DNA of 64,000 nucleotides from Streptomyces sp. H27-H5 (GCF_026627505.1 NZ_JAPNLK010000034.1:1-64000); one strand, 5' to 3'. Numbered from the stretch's first letter, positions 9,917 through 19,091 are shown. Program-made: numbers and translations. Notes: generated by a model from the sequence alone, not told the origin.

Positions 9917-11143
9917 TCAGTGGTCGATCGGGGTGTGCAGCAGCAGGTTCGCGGTCCCCGCCGGGAGGCCGGTGATCCGGTCCGTCCCGGCGTCCCTCAG
10001 CAGGGCGGAGGTGACCTGCTCGGGGGTCCTGGCCGTGCCGCCGGCCAGGAGCAACGCGGCGACCCCCGCCACGTGCGGGGCCGCCATGGAGGTGCCGGTG
10101 GCCCGCGCGAGGGCGGTGGTGGAGCCCTTCCACGCGGACACGACGGACACGCCCGGAGCGAAGAGGTCCACGCACCGGCCGTGGCCGGAGAACGCGGCCT
10201 TGCGGTCCGCGGAGTCGGTCGCGCCCACCGTGATCGCCTGGGGGACCCGGGACGGAGACCCGCCGCATGCGTCCTCCGCGGAGTTCCCGGCGGCCACCGT
10301 GAAGGTGATCCCGGACGCCACCGCTCGGACGACCGCCGAGTCCAGCGCGTAACTGCGGGCGCCGCCCATGCTCATGTTGGCCACCGCGGGCGCCCTGCCG
10401 CGGGCGGCGTCCCGCACCGTCCAGTCCAGGCCGCGCAGCATGTCCGACAGCCGGCCGTCGCCCCGGCAGTCGGCCACCTTCACGGCCACGAGGGACACTC
10501 CCTTCGCGACCCCGTACGTGGCCCCGCCGATGGTGCCCGCCACGTGCGAGCCGTGCCCGTCGCAGTCGGTCGCCGTCTCGGACCGCACCGCGTTGTGGCC
10601 GAAGCGGGCACGGCCGCCGAACTCCTGGTGCGCCGTGTTGATCCCGGTGTCCAGGACGTACGCCGTGACCCCCGCCGCCTTCGTTCCGTACGTGTACGAG
10701 GCGTCGAGCGGGAGATCGCGCTGGTCGATCCGGTCCAGGGTCCAGGGCGCCTGCGACTGTGTGTCGTCGACGTGGAACAGGGCGTCCGGTTCGACCGACG
10801 CCACCCGGGGGTCGGCGGCCAGGGCGGCGGCGCGGGAGGCGGTCGTGCGCAGGGCGAACCCGTTCAGCGCGGTGTCGTAGACGGCCCGCACCTCGTCACC
10901 GGCCTCCGCCGCCTCGGCGGCGAGGGCGCGGGCGGCGGCGTGGGCGCGCGTGCTGTCCTTGAGGACCACGACGTAGGGGGCGAGGGGGGCTTCGGCGGCG
11001 GCGGCTTCGCCGGCGGGCGCGGTCGACAGGGCGGCCGTCGCCAGCAGGGCGGCGGCCGGGAGCAGCGCGGTGAGTGCGGTCATGCGGCCGATGCTCGGCG
11101 AGGCGCGGGGCGGGCGCGCGGAGGGTGCGCCGAGTGGGCGCAC
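9917..11143 (-). CDS. Secreted subtilisin-like serine protease (S8)
   Basis: A 408-residue exported protease. A signal segment (TALLPAAALLATAALS) is followed by an I9-type propeptide (PYVVVLKDSTRAHAAARALA to ADPRVASVEPD) and a catalytic domain. All triad motifs are intact: Asp in YVLDTGIN, His in DGHGSHVAGT, Ser in GTSMAAPHVAG; the oxyanion Asn is in AAGNSAED. It ends shortly after the catalytic domain, so there is no C-terminal binding module. The GTG at 11143 gives a basic n-region to the signal peptide; ATG at 11083 is the alternative and would leave none. Neither has a good ribosome site. Likely an extracellular nutrient protease. Confidence 0.88.
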   Translation of the reverse strand: MRPLGAPSARPPRASPSIGRMTALTALLPAAALLATAALSTAPAGEAAAAEAPLAPYVVVLKDSTRAHAAARALAAEAAEAGDEVRAVYDTALNGFALRTTASRAAALAADPRVASVEPDALFHVDDTQSQAPWTLDRIDQRDLPLDASYTYGTKAAGVTAYVLDTGINTAHQEFGGRARFGHNAVRSETATDCDGHGSHVAGTIGGATYGVAKGVSLVAVKVADCRGDGRLSDMLRGLDWTVRDAARGRAPAVANMSMGGARSYALDSAVVRAVASGITFTVAAGNSAEDACGGSPSRVPQAITVGATDSADRKAAFSGHGRCVDLFAPGVSVVSAWKGSTTALARATGTSMAAPHVAGVAALLLAGGTARTPEQVTSALLRDAGTDRITGLPAGTANLLLHTPIDH

Positions 11144-11213
11144 GACACGCCGCCGGACGGACGACGCGGGGCCCCGCGCGGGACGGCCGTCGGGACGCGC
11201 GGAGGGGCGGAGG

Positions 11214-11681
11214 TCAGGTGCCGGTGCCGGTGCCGGGGTCGGGAACGGGGTCGCCGGCGTCCGGGGCGAGGGGCCAGCCGCGCATCGTGAACACGCCCTC
11301 GTCGAGGGACCCGGCGGACGCGTACGTCGCCAGCGCTGCCTCGTTGTCCGTGTCGACCCCCACCCACATGCCGTAACAGCCCCGGGCGCGGGCCTCGTCG
11401 GCCAGCGCCAGCGTGAGGCTCCGGCCGATGCCGCGCCGCCGGTACCCCTCGTCGACCGACAGCTCGTACAGGCACATCTCGGTGCCCTTGTCGGGATGGC
11501 TCATCTCCACGCCCGAGACCATGCCGGCGGGCACGTCGTCCACGTACGCGATGAGCATCAGGTGCCCGGGCGCGGCTAGGAAACGGGCCGACCAGTCCTC
11601 GCGGGCCGGTCCGTCGAAGAGCCCCTCGGCGGCGCGCAGTTCCGCGGTGATCAGAGCGCGGCGAATGTCCATGACGGCCAC
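11214..11681 (-). CDS. GNAT-family N-acetyltransferase
   Basis: A 155-residue acetyl-CoA dependent acetyltransferase. The acetyl-CoA loop is YRRRGIGRSLTLALADEA and the beta4-beta5 region is MCLYELSVDEGYRRRGIG. The following GCYGMWVGVDTDNEAALATYASAG is typical of small GNATs, and the overall pattern resembles AAC(3)-I-like proteins. Resistance cannot be claimed from this. The C-terminus ends in an odd Pro/Gly/Thr run. Starts at 11681 or the ATG at 11672 (MDIRRAL) are both possible. It sits 70 bp upstream of the protease on the same strand, and its substrate is unknown. Confidence 0.8.
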   Translation of the reverse strand: MAVMDIRRALITAELRAAEGLFDGPAREDWSARFLAAPGHLMLIAYVDDVPAGMVSGVEMSHPDKGTEMCLYELSVDEGYRRRGIGRSLTLALADEARARGCYGMWVGVDTDNEAALATYASAGSLDEGVFTMRGWPLAPDAGDPVPDPGTGTGT

Positions 11682-11709
11682 CCTAGGGCGCGGACCCCCT
11701 CGGGACCGC

Positions 11710-12411
11710 TCACCGCCCGGACAGGGCCAGGGCCGCGGCGTAATCCGCCGGGGCCGGCAGGTCGCGCAGGGTCCAGCCCGTCACCGGGGCGGGGGTGGGG
11801 CCCGAGCCGACGTACGGGTCGGTCAACCCGAGGGCCAGGCCCGTACCGGTGGCCTTGAGGTAGGCCTCCTTGCGGGACCACAGCCGGGCCATCGGCACGC
11901 GCCGTTCCGCTTCCGGGAGCGCGACGAGTTCGGCCGTCTCCGCCGGGTGCAGGGTCCCCAGGACGTCGGACACCGCCTGCCCGCTCGGTACCCGCTCCAC
12001 GTCGACCCCCACCGGCGCCCCGGCGAAGGCCAGGTACGCCAGGTCCCCGCTGTGGGACAGCGAGAAGTGCACCGCACCCCCCGCCACCGCGGGCCGGCCG
12101 TGCGGGCCGCCGCAGCACGGGCAGTCCTCGCGGACCAGCGTGACCTTCTCCGGCGCCAGCCCCAGGTAGCCGCCGAGCAGCGCGCGCAGCCCCAGGTGCG
12201 AGGCGACGTAGCGGTGCCGGTCGCCGGGGCGCAGCAGCCGTCCCGCGCGGTCCTGTTCGCCGGCGTCGAGCACCGCCGACGCCTCGGCGACCGCGTGGCC
12301 GCCGACCACGTCGCGCGTGGTGTCCAGGGCCCACACGGCCACGGTCGCGCCCGCGGGGAGCGCGCCGAGTCGCGGCGCTTCACCGCCGAGTTGGTTCACT
12401 TCCTCGGTCAC
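11710..12411 (-). CDS. 4'-phosphopantetheinyl transferase (Sfp type)
   Basis: A 233-residue Sfp-type enzyme that moves 4'-phosphopantetheine from CoA to carrier proteins of polyketide, peptide or fatty-acid synthases. The hallmark motifs are present: VGVDVERV (Mg-binding Asp and Glu) and WSRKEAYLKATGTGL, with FSLSHSGD before them. A CPCCGGPHG stretch may be structural. I chose the GTG at 12411 (VTEEVNQLGG); a longer frame runs to 12510 but overlaps the hydrolase remnant and has no homology-like content. No ribosome site is obvious for either. There is no biosynthetic cluster nearby, so it may serve carrier proteins elsewhere. Confidence 0.85.
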   Translation of the reverse strand: MTEEVNQLGGEAPRLGALPAGATVAVWALDTTRDVVGGHAVAEASAVLDAGEQDRAGRLLRPGDRHRYVASHLGLRALLGGYLGLAPEKVTLVREDCPCCGGPHGRPAVAGGAVHFSLSHSGDLAYLAFAGAPVGVDVERVPSGQAVSDVLGTLHPAETAELVALPEAERRVPMARLWSRKEAYLKATGTGLALGLTDPYVGSGPTPAPVTGWTLRDLPAPADYAAALALSGR

Positions 12412-12490
12412 CTGATCAGGGTAGACGAGGCACCCACCGCCCTGGATGACCTCGTCCTGGATTCGTCGTACCGCAGACCGGGGGAACACC

Positions 12491-12631
12491 ATGCTCAGTG
12501 CCGTCGTCACGCCGGAAGGCGACCGGATCCGTTGGGCCGAACTGCCCGGTGCGCAACCGGCCCGCGTGTGCCCGCACGGGCTCGGCTCTCCCTCGCCCGC
12601 CTACTTCGCGGCGAGCGCCGCGCACCCCCAC
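12491..12631 (+). pseudogene. Truncated alpha/beta hydrolase remnant
   Basis: Starting at an ATG with a GGGGGAACACC leader, about 46 codons read like the N-terminus of an alpha/beta hydrolase: TPEGDRIRWAELPG, then the strand-loop CPHGLGSPSPAYFA that normally precedes the oxyanion site, then AAHP. After about 12630 the frame turns into Arg/Pro filler and runs antisense into the STAS gene. The rest of the enzyme, including the catalytic Ser, is missing. This looks like a gene cut by a deletion. A short functional peptide is possible but less likely. Confidence 0.6.
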
Positions 12632-12653
12632 CGCCGCGCTCCTGCGGGACGGC

Positions 12654-13010
12654 CTAGGCGCGTAGGGCGTCGACGGCGTCCTCGACCGTGGGCTGGAAGG
12701 TGAAGAGCTGGTCGAGGCCGACGATGCGGAAGACGTTCGTCAGCTCGGGGTTCAGCCCCACGATGAGCAGGGGGGCGTCGACCTCGTGCGCACGGTGGTA
12801 GGCACCGACGAGCACGGTGATCCCGGTGGAGTCGCAGTAGGTGAGCGCGGAGACGTCGATCAGCACGGGGACGTCGGGGCCGAAGGGCGTCTCCCGGATG
12901 ACCCGGGTGAGCTCCGGAGCGGTGTGGTGGTCGAGCTCGCCCACCACCGTCAACACGGTGGCGCCGCGGGAGTGGGTGTGGCGGGTGGCGGTCAGGGTGT
13001 GGTCGGTCAC
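12654..13010 (-). CDS. STAS-domain anti-sigma factor antagonist
   Basis: A 118-residue single-domain protein of the SpoIIAA/RsbV type. The core is VVGELDHHTAPELTRVI, then VLIDVSALTYCDSTGITVLVGAY, where the Ser of DSTG is the expected phosphorylation site. Such proteins bind an RsbW/SpoIIAB-type anti-sigma kinase when unphosphorylated and so free a sigma factor. The GTG start overlaps the stop of the upstream phosphatase gene as GTGA, so the two are translationally coupled. The phosphatase is therefore the natural candidate to reactivate this protein. The target sigma factor is not in the window. Confidence 0.9.
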   Translation of the reverse strand: MTDHTLTATRHTHSRGATVLTVVGELDHHTAPELTRVIRETPFGPDVPVLIDVSALTYCDSTGITVLVGAYHRAHEVDAPLLIVGLNPELTNVFRIVGLDQLFTFQPTVEDAVDALRA

Positions 13011-14335
13011 CTGTGCTCCTGAGCGGGTGGCGGTGTGCGGCGGGGCGGTACGGACAGGGCGAGCAGCGCGGTGTCGTCGCTCACGCCGGTTCCCGGATCG
13101 GTGAAGAGCTCGTGCACCGTGGCCAGCAGATGGTCGGCTCCTCGTGTGGTGCGGGCGGACAGATGGCGGGCCAGTCCCTCCTCGCCGAGCATGCTGCCGT
13201 CCTCGGTACGGGCCTCGATGAGCCCGTCGGTGTACAGCAGCAGCGCGTCACCGGGGGCGAGGCGGGTGGTGACCTGCACGAAGCGGGGGTCGGGCAGGAG
13301 CCCGATCAGCTGGCCGCCGGTCGTGGACACCGGTTCAACGGTGCCGTCCGCGCGCACGGCCAGGGTCGGGGGGTGGCCGCCGCCGGCCAGCGTGACGGTG
13401 AAGGACCCGTCGGACGCGGCTTCGAGCACACCGAACACGGCGGTGCAGAAGCGCGGGTTGTCGCCCTGGTACTCGCCCTTGAGGACCGCGTCGAGGTTGG
13501 CCAGGGCCGTGCAGGGGTCGGGGTCGTAGATGGCGGCGGCGCGCAGGGTGTAGCGGGTCAGAGAGGTCAGCGCGGCGGCGTCGGCGCCCTTGCCGCACAC
13601 GTCGCCGAGGAAGAACGCCCAGCGGCCGTCGTCCAGGGGGAACAGGTCGTAGAAGTCTCCGCCGACCTCGTCGACGGACGCGGTGTGGTAGGCGGCGGCC
13701 GTGTGCAGCCCGGGCACCGTGGGAAGGGCGGGCGGCAGCAGGGTGCGCTGGAGGGTGCGGGCCAGACGTTCGGCGTCCGCGCGCCGTGCGCGTTCGGCGG
13801 CGACCGTGCGCAGGGCGGACAGCCGCAGTTCGAGCTCGTCCATGACGAGCGCGGCCAGGTCCCGGAGGGTCGCGAGCTGGACGTCGGTGGGACGGCGGGC
13901 ACGGGTGTCGAGGACGTCGACGGTGCCCAGGTGGTACCCGTCGGCCGTGGTGATCGCCGCCGCGGCGTGGAAGCGCACGCCCGGGTCCGCCCGGACGAGG
14001 GGGTCGGCGGCGCCGCGCGGATCGGTGAGGGCGTCGGTGAGGACGTACGGATCGTCGTACGGCACGGCGCAGGGGCTCGGGCCCGGGTCGCGGGGGACCT
14101 CCCGGACGCCCTGGAGGCCGTGCGCGGCCTTGAACCACACCCGGTCGCCGTCCACGATCGCCACGGTGGCCATGGGGACGTCGAAGATGCGGGCCGCGAG
14201 GGAGGCGATCTTGTCGAAGGTCCCGTCGGGCGGGGTGTCCAGGACCGCGTAGCGGCGCACCGCGGCGATCCTCCGCCCCTCTTCCTCCGCGGCGTTCCCC
14301 ACGTCCCGGTGGACGGCGTACTCGGTCCCCGTCAT
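13007..14335 (-). CDS. GAF-SpoIIE protein phosphatase (RsbU/RsbP-like)
   Basis: A 442-residue cytosolic signalling protein: a GAF domain at about 20-180 (AVLDTPPDGTFDKIASLAARIFDVPMA start) and a SpoIIE-type PP2C domain at about 195-430. Phosphatase metal motifs are present: VDEVGGDFYDLF, LGDVCGKGADAAA, LAGGGHPP, LLLYTDGLIEAR and DDTALLAL. It should dephosphorylate a STAS-Ser, most simply that of the coupled downstream gene. The ATG at 14335 follows GAGAGG; GTG at 14347 is in frame. It is transcribed divergently from the hybrid kinase across a 210-bp gap in which I see no firm promoter. Confidence 0.9.
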   Translation of the reverse strand: MTGTEYAVHRDVGNAAEEEGRRIAAVRRYAVLDTPPDGTFDKIASLAARIFDVPMATVAIVDGDRVWFKAAHGLQGVREVPRDPGPSPCAVPYDDPYVLTDALTDPRGAADPLVRADPGVRFHAAAAITTADGYHLGTVDVLDTRARRPTDVQLATLRDLAALVMDELELRLSALRTVAAERARRADAERLARTLQRTLLPPALPTVPGLHTAAAYHTASVDEVGGDFYDLFPLDDGRWAFFLGDVCGKGADAAALTSLTRYTLRAAAIYDPDPCTALANLDAVLKGEYQGDNPRFCTAVFGVLEAASDGSFTVTLAGGGHPPTLAVRADGTVEPVSTTGGQLIGLLPDPRFVQVTTRLAPGDALLLYTDGLIEARTEDGSMLGEEGLARHLSARTTRGADHLLATVHELFTDPGTGVSDDTALLALSVPPRRTPPPAQEHR

Positions 14336-14545
14336 GTCGCCTCTCACACCGCCTCGTTGGCCGTGCCTCCTCGTCCGAGGCGCCGCTGTCCTATTCTACG
14401 GATCACGTCAACGAGTTCCTCCGGACGGCCCGGCGGCCGGTCGGATGTCTCACGGCCCCTCGCGGCCATGACGCGGAGGGGACGGCACCATCGCCGCCGG
14501 CGGGCCACGCCCGGGTTGCGGCTGTCGTGAACGAAGGGGTGGACA

Positions 14546-17500
14546 GTGACGCGTTCCGAGGATGCCGAGCCGGAGGCGACGGCGACGGCCGGCACCGATG
14601 TGTTCGCCGCCGACGCGGTGGTCGGCCGGGATCTGGCCCTGGTGGACTGGGCGGCGACCACCCCGCTCGGGGACCCGGAAGGCTGGCCGCAGAGCCTCAA
14701 GACGACCGTGAGCATCCTGCTGTCGTCGAAGTTCTCGATGTGGATGGCCTGGGGACCGGAACTCACGTTCTTCTGCAACGCCGCCTACCGGCGCGACACC
14801 CTGGGCCGGAAGTACCCGTGGGCCCTGGGGCGGCCGGCGAGCGAGGTCTGGGCGGAGATCTGGGACGACATCGGCCCCCGCATCGACACCGTGCTCACCA
14901 CCGGTGAGGCGACCTGGGACCAGGCGCTGCTGCTGTTCGTGGAACGCTCCGGGTACACGGAGGAGAGCTACCACACCTTCTCCTACAGCCCGCTGCGCGA
15001 CGACGACGGGCACGTCGTCGGCATGCTGTGCGTGGTCAGCGAGGAGACCGACCGGGTCATCGGCGAACGACGGATGGCCACGCTGCGCGACCTCGGCTCC
15101 GACCCCAGCGTGGTGCGCACCGAGCAGGAGATGCTCGACTTCGCCCGCCTGCAACTGAGCCGCAACCCGCGCGACCTGCCGTTCACCCTGACGTACCTCT
15201 TCCACGAGGACGGCAGCGCCGCGCAGGCCGCGGCCACCGGCCTACGCGACGACCACCCCGCCGCGGTGCGGCTCCTCCCGCCGGGCTCCGAGACGGTGTG
15301 GCCGACGGACGCCCCGGCCCGGGGCGAGTCCGCGCTGGTGCCGTTGGACGGCGCCGTGTTCGCGGACCTGCCGGAGGGGGAGTGGCCCCACGGCCCCCTC
15401 CAGGCACTGGTGGTGCCGCTGCGGCAGCAGGGGGGCACCCCGTACGGATTCATGGTCGTCGGCCTGAACCGGTACCGGGACCTGGACGACGGATACCGCG
15501 GCTTCGTGGAACTGGTCGCCGGGCACGTCGCCACCGGAGTCGCCAGCGCCCGCAGCTACCAGGCGCAGCAGCGGCGCGCCGAGGAACTCGCCGAACTGGA
15601 CCGTGCGAAGACGGCCTTCTTCTCCAACATCAGCCACGAGTTCCGCACCCCCCTCACGCTGATCATGGGGCCGGTGGACGAACTGCGGGAGCGCCTCGCG
15701 GACGCGGACGCGGGCGTGCGCGAGGAACTGGAGGTCGTCCACCGCAACGGGCTGCGGCTGGGCAAGCTGGTCAACACCCTGCTGGACTTCTCCCGCATCG
15801 AGGCGGGTCGGATGCAGGCGGGCTACGAGCCGGTCGACCTCGCCGAGGTCACCGGTGAACTCGCCAGCGTGTTCCGCTCCGCCGTCGACCGGGCCGGCCT
15901 GGACTTCCGGGTCGACTGTCCCCCGCTGCCAGAGCCGGTCTTCATCGACCGGAGCATGTGGGAGAAAGTCGTCCTCAACCTGCTCAGCAACGCGCTGAAG
16001 TTCACCTTCGACGGCTCGATCGGCATCTCCGTCGGCACCGAGGACGGAGCGGCGGTGGTGACCGTCGTCGACACCGGGATCGGCGTCGCCGCGCAGGAGA
16101 TGCCCCGACTGTTCGAACGGTTCCACCGCATCGAGAACGCCCGGTCCCGCTCCAACGAGGGCAGCGGCATCGGCCTCGCCCTGGTGAAGGAACTGGTCGG
16201 CCTGCACGGCGGCGAGATCAGCGCCACGTCGACCGAGGGCCGCGGCACCCGGTTCACCATCCGGTTGCCCTTCGGCTCCGCCCACCTGCCCGCCGACGCC
16301 GTCCTCGCCGAAGCGGGCGACGGAGCGGCCCCCTTCGCGACCGACCCCTTCGTACAGGAGGCCCTTCGCTGGCTGCCCGGCGAGCAGACCGCGGCGACCT
16401 CCGCCGTGGTCACGGGCATCGAGGAGAGCATCGACGGACCGCCCCACGGCCCCGCGCTGCCCGTCCACGTCCTGGTCGCCGACGACAACGCCGACATGCG
16501 CGAGTACCTCAGCCGTCTGTTGCTCGGCGCCGGCTACCAGGTCAGCACGGTCGACGACGGCCGGCAGGCACTGCGGGCCGTCCGCGCGAAGGCCTTCGAC
16601 CTGGTCGTCAGCGACGTCATGATGCCCCACCTGGACGGCCTCGCCCTGGTCGCGGCGTTGCGGGCCGACCCGCGCACCGCGTCGGTCCCCGTGCTGTTGC
16701 TGTCCGCCCGGGCCGGACAGGAGGCGTCCATCGAGGGCCTGCAGGCCGGCGCCGACGACTACCTCGTCAAGCCCTTCGCCGCCGCCGACCTCCTCGCCCG
16801 GGTCAGGGCGAACATCGAGCTGGCACGGCTGCGCAACCACCACGCCCGCTGGCGCACCGCGCTGGTGGACTCGCTCCAGGAGGCCTTCTTCGTCTGCGAC
16901 GAGGACGGCGCCGTCATCGAGATCAACGCGGCCTTCACCGACATCCTCGGCTACGGCCCCGAAGGCCTGCCCTACCGGCCGATCCACCCCTGGTGGCCCG
17001 ACGCCGGCACCGACGCCGAAGCACACCGGCAGGTCAGCGAGGCCTTCGCCCTGCTGCTCGGCAGCACCAAGGGCTCGTACACCATTCCGATCACCCACCG
17101 CGACGGACACCGGCTGTGGGCGACGGCCACCTTCAACCAGGTCGACGACCCCGACACCGGGCGCCGCGTGACCGTGGGCACCTTCCGCGACGTCACCGCC
17201 GAGCACTACGCCATCCAGCGCGAGAGCGCCCTCGCCGCCCTGGCCACCTGCCTGTCCCGGGCCACCAGCCTGCCCGAGGCACTGACCGGCGCCCTGGACG
17301 AACTGAAGACGCTGTGGCGCGCCCGGTCGGTCCTGGCAGCGGTCTTCGACCACGGCGACGAACCCACACTGACCTCCACCGACACCTCGCTCGCCTGGTC
17401 GCAACTGCCCGCCGCACGCCGCGAAACGCTCCAGGACCTGCGCCAGGGACCGATCCTGACCCCGGTCGCCGACCACACCGGGGCCGGCATCCTCCTGGAG

Positions 17501-18715
17501 TTCCCCGAAGGCCCGCTCGTCCTGTGGATGGACCTGGGCGAGAACCGGCCCTTCACCGGAGAGGACCAGCTGCTGCTGTCCCTCCTCGCCGGCCACCTCG
17601 CCCAGGGACTGAACCGCGCGCACCAGTTCGACCAGCAGCGCGAGACCGCCATCGCCCTGCAACGCGCCATCCTCGGCCCCTCCCGACTGCCCGACGGCTT
17701 CGCCGTCCGCTACGAACCCGCGACCCGGCCCCTGGAGGTCGGCGGCGACTGGTACGACACCGTCACCCTGCCCGACGGCCGCATCGGCATCGTCGTCGGC
17801 GACTGCGTCGGCAGGGGACTCGAAGCCGCCAGCGTCATGGGTCAACTGCGCAGCGCCTGCCGCGCCCTGTTGCTCCAGGACGCCAGCCCCGCCCAGACGC
17901 TGATGGCCCTCGACCAGTTCGCCGCCGGTGTGCCGGGCGCGGTCTGCACCACCGTCTTCTGCGGCGTCCTCAACGCCGAGACCGGGCAGCTGACGTACTC
18001 CAGCGCCGGCCATCCGCCCGGCATCCTCGTCCAGCCCGACGGTGCCACCCGGCTCCTCGAGGACGGACGCTCCCTGCCGCTCGCCGTCCGGCCCGGCAAC
18101 CAACGCCCCGAAGGCTCCTGCACCATCCCGGCCCGGTCCACCCTGCTGCTGTACACCGACGGGCTCGTCGAACGCCGCCGCCGCCCGCTCAGCGCGGGCA
18201 TCGACCAGGCCAGTGAAGCCCTCCAGGACGGCCGGGACACCTCGGTCGACGACCTCGCCACCCACGTCATGTCCCGGTTGGCACCCGTCGACGGCTACGA
18301 CGACGACGTCGCCCTGCTGCTCTACCGGCACCCGGCCCCGCTGGAGATGTCCTTCCCCGCCGAATCCTCCCAGCTCGCCCCTGTCCGCAAGACGCTGCGC
18401 GGCTGGCTCGCCCAGTGCGACCTGCCCCCCACCACGGTGCAGAACGTCCTGGTCGCCGCAGGCGAGGCCTGCGCCAACGCCATCGAGCACGGCCACCGCG
18501 ACGCCCCCGGCGAGACCATCTACTTCCGGGCCGAGGCCTACGTCGACAATCTGCACCTGACCGTTGCCGACACCGGCCACTGGAAAGCCCCGCAGCCGGA
18601 ACTCAACACCCACCGCGGTCGCGGTATGGGCCTGATGCGCGCCCTGATGCAGCAGGTCACCATCACCCCCGGCCCGTCCGGCACCACCGTCGACATGCAT
18701 ATGAGGATCGCCTGA
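14546..18715 (+). CDS. Hybrid histidine kinase, receiver, SpoIIE phosphatase and RsbW-like protein
   Basis: A 1389-residue soluble multidomain regulator with no membrane segments. Visible order: PAS-like input (about 30-165), GAF-like (170-345), HisKA with His364 in SNISHEFRTP, HATPase (about 470-580; NLLSNALKFT, DTGIGV, GSGIGLALVKEL), receiver (640-760; Asp690 in VVSDVMMPHLDG), PAS (770-885), GAF-like (890-1020), SpoIIE phosphatase (1030-1245; LEVGGDWYDTV, GDCVGRGLEAAS, SSAGHPPG, DDDVALLLY), and an RsbW-type ATPase (1260-1385; GEACANAIEHGH, GRGMGLM). It joins two-component and partner-switching chemistry in one chain. The GTG at 14546 follows AAGGGG. The stop overlaps a STAS gene (TGATG). 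Confidence 0.9.
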   Translation: MTRSEDAEPEATATAGTDVFAADAVVGRDLALVDWAATTPLGDPEGWPQSLKTTVSILLSSKFSMWMAWGPELTFFCNAAYRRDTLGRKYPWALGRPASEVWAEIWDDIGPRIDTVLTTGEATWDQALLLFVERSGYTEESYHTFSYSPLRDDDGHVVGMLCVVSEETDRVIGERRMATLRDLGSDPSVVRTEQEMLDFARLQLSRNPRDLPFTLTYLFHEDGSAAQAAATGLRDDHPAAVRLLPPGSETVWPTDAPARGESALVPLDGAVFADLPEGEWPHGPLQALVVPLRQQGGTPYGFMVVGLNRYRDLDDGYRGFVELVAGHVATGVASARSYQAQQRRAEELAELDRAKTAFFSNISHEFRTPLTLIMGPVDELRERLADADAGVREELEVVHRNGLRLGKLVNTLLDFSRIEAGRMQAGYEPVDLAEVTGELASVFRSAVDRAGLDFRVDCPPLPEPVFIDRSMWEKVVLNLLSNALKFTFDGSIGISVGTEDGAAVVTVVDTGIGVAAQEMPRLFERFHRIENARSRSNEGSGIGLALVKELVGLHGGEISATSTEGRGTRFTIRLPFGSAHLPADAVLAEAGDGAAPFATDPFVQEALRWLPGEQTAATSAVVTGIEESIDGPPHGPALPVHVLVADDNADMREYLSRLLLGAGYQVSTVDDGRQALRAVRAKAFDLVVSDVMMPHLDGLALVAALRADPRTASVPVLLLSARAGQEASIEGLQAGADDYLVKPFAAADLLARVRANIELARLRNHHARWRTALVDSLQEAFFVCDEDGAVIEINAAFTDILGYGPEGLPYRPIHPWWPDAGTDAEAHRQVSEAFALLLGSTKGSYTIPITHRDGHRLWATATFNQVDDPDTGRRVTVGTFRDVTAEHYAIQRESALAALATCLSRATSLPEALTGALDELKTLWRARSVLAAVFDHGDEPTLTSTDTSLAWSQLPAARRETLQDLRQGPILTPVADHTGAGILLEFPEGPLVLWMDLGENRPFTGEDQLLLSLLAGHLAQGLNRAHQFDQQRETAIALQRAILGPSRLPDGFAVRYEPATRPLEVGGDWYDTVTLPDGRIGIVVGDCVGRGLEAASVMGQLRSACRALLLQDASPAQTLMALDQFAAGVPGAVCTTVFCGVLNAETGQLTYSSAGHPPGILVQPDGATRLLEDGRSLPLAVRPGNQRPEGSCTIPARSTLLLYTDGLVERRRRPLSAGIDQASEALQDGRDTSVDDLATHVMSRLAPVDGYDDDVALLLYRHPAPLEMSFPAESSQLAPVRKTLRGWLAQCDLPPTTVQNVLVAAGEACANAIEHGHRDAPGETIYFRAEAYVDNLHLTVADTGHWKAPQPELNTHRGRGMGLMRALMQQVTITPGPSGTTVDMHMRIA

Positions 18716-19002
18716 TGACCACGCCCCTGACCCTCACCCCCGGACGACGGCCCGACGGTACCGCGCTGCTGACCGCTGTCGGTGAGATCGACATGAGCAA
18801 CACCGGGGCACTGGCCGCCGCCCTCGCGGGCACGGACGGGCCCCTGGTCCTCGACCTCACCGGCGTCGAGTACCTCGACAGCGCCGGTCTCAGCGCGCTC
18901 TTCCCGCACGCCGACCGCATCGAGCTCATCGCCGGCCCCCTCCTGGAACCCGTCCTGACGATCTCCGGACTCACCGAGCTCACCACCGTCCACGGCACCT
19001 GA
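18715..19002 (+). CDS. STAS-domain anti-sigma factor antagonist-like protein
   Basis: A 95-residue STAS protein. The core reads VGEIDMSNTGALAAAL, then LVLDLTGVEYLDSAGLSALF, with Ser in DSAG as the probable phosphorylation site. Its ATG overlaps the stop of the hybrid kinase by one base, implying coupled translation. The RsbW-like domain and SpoIIE domain of that protein are the likely opposing kinase and phosphatase for this Ser. The frame stays open upstream inside the kinase gene, but ATG 18715 gives exactly one STAS domain. Confidence 0.9.
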   Translation: MTTPLTLTPGRRPDGTALLTAVGEIDMSNTGALAAALAGTDGPLVLDLTGVEYLDSAGLSALFPHADRIELIAGPLLEPVLTISGLTELTTVHGT

Positions 19003-19052
19003 CGGCGCACCGCTGACGGCAGGGTGCGGCGGGAGCGGCTAGCGGGGAACGG

Positions 19053-19073
19053 CCGGCGGGGGACGGCCGCCGG
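19053..19073. terminator. Possible bidirectional hairpin between convergent genes
   Basis: CCGGCGG pairs with CCGCCGG across a seven-base loop, within a run of related GACGGCCG repeats. It lies between the STAS gene and the convergent secreted-protein gene. The stem is only seven base pairs, so the call is tentative. Confidence 0.4.
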
Positions 19074-19091
19074 GAGACGGCCGGCGTACCG

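Noticed and set aside
11214..11681. GNAT gene as an aminoglycoside resistance gene
   Set aside because: General resemblance to AAC(3)-I-like proteins only; no resistance context, and the family is functionally broad.
11710..12411. Phosphopantetheinyl transferase as a sign of a biosynthetic gene cluster
   Set aside because: No carrier protein, ketosynthase, adenylation domain or tailoring enzyme occurs around it.
15242..18700. A 1152-codon open frame antisense to the hybrid kinase
   Set aside because: Mirror frame of a strongly biased gene; Gly/Asp/Val-rich with no ribosome site and no domain pattern.
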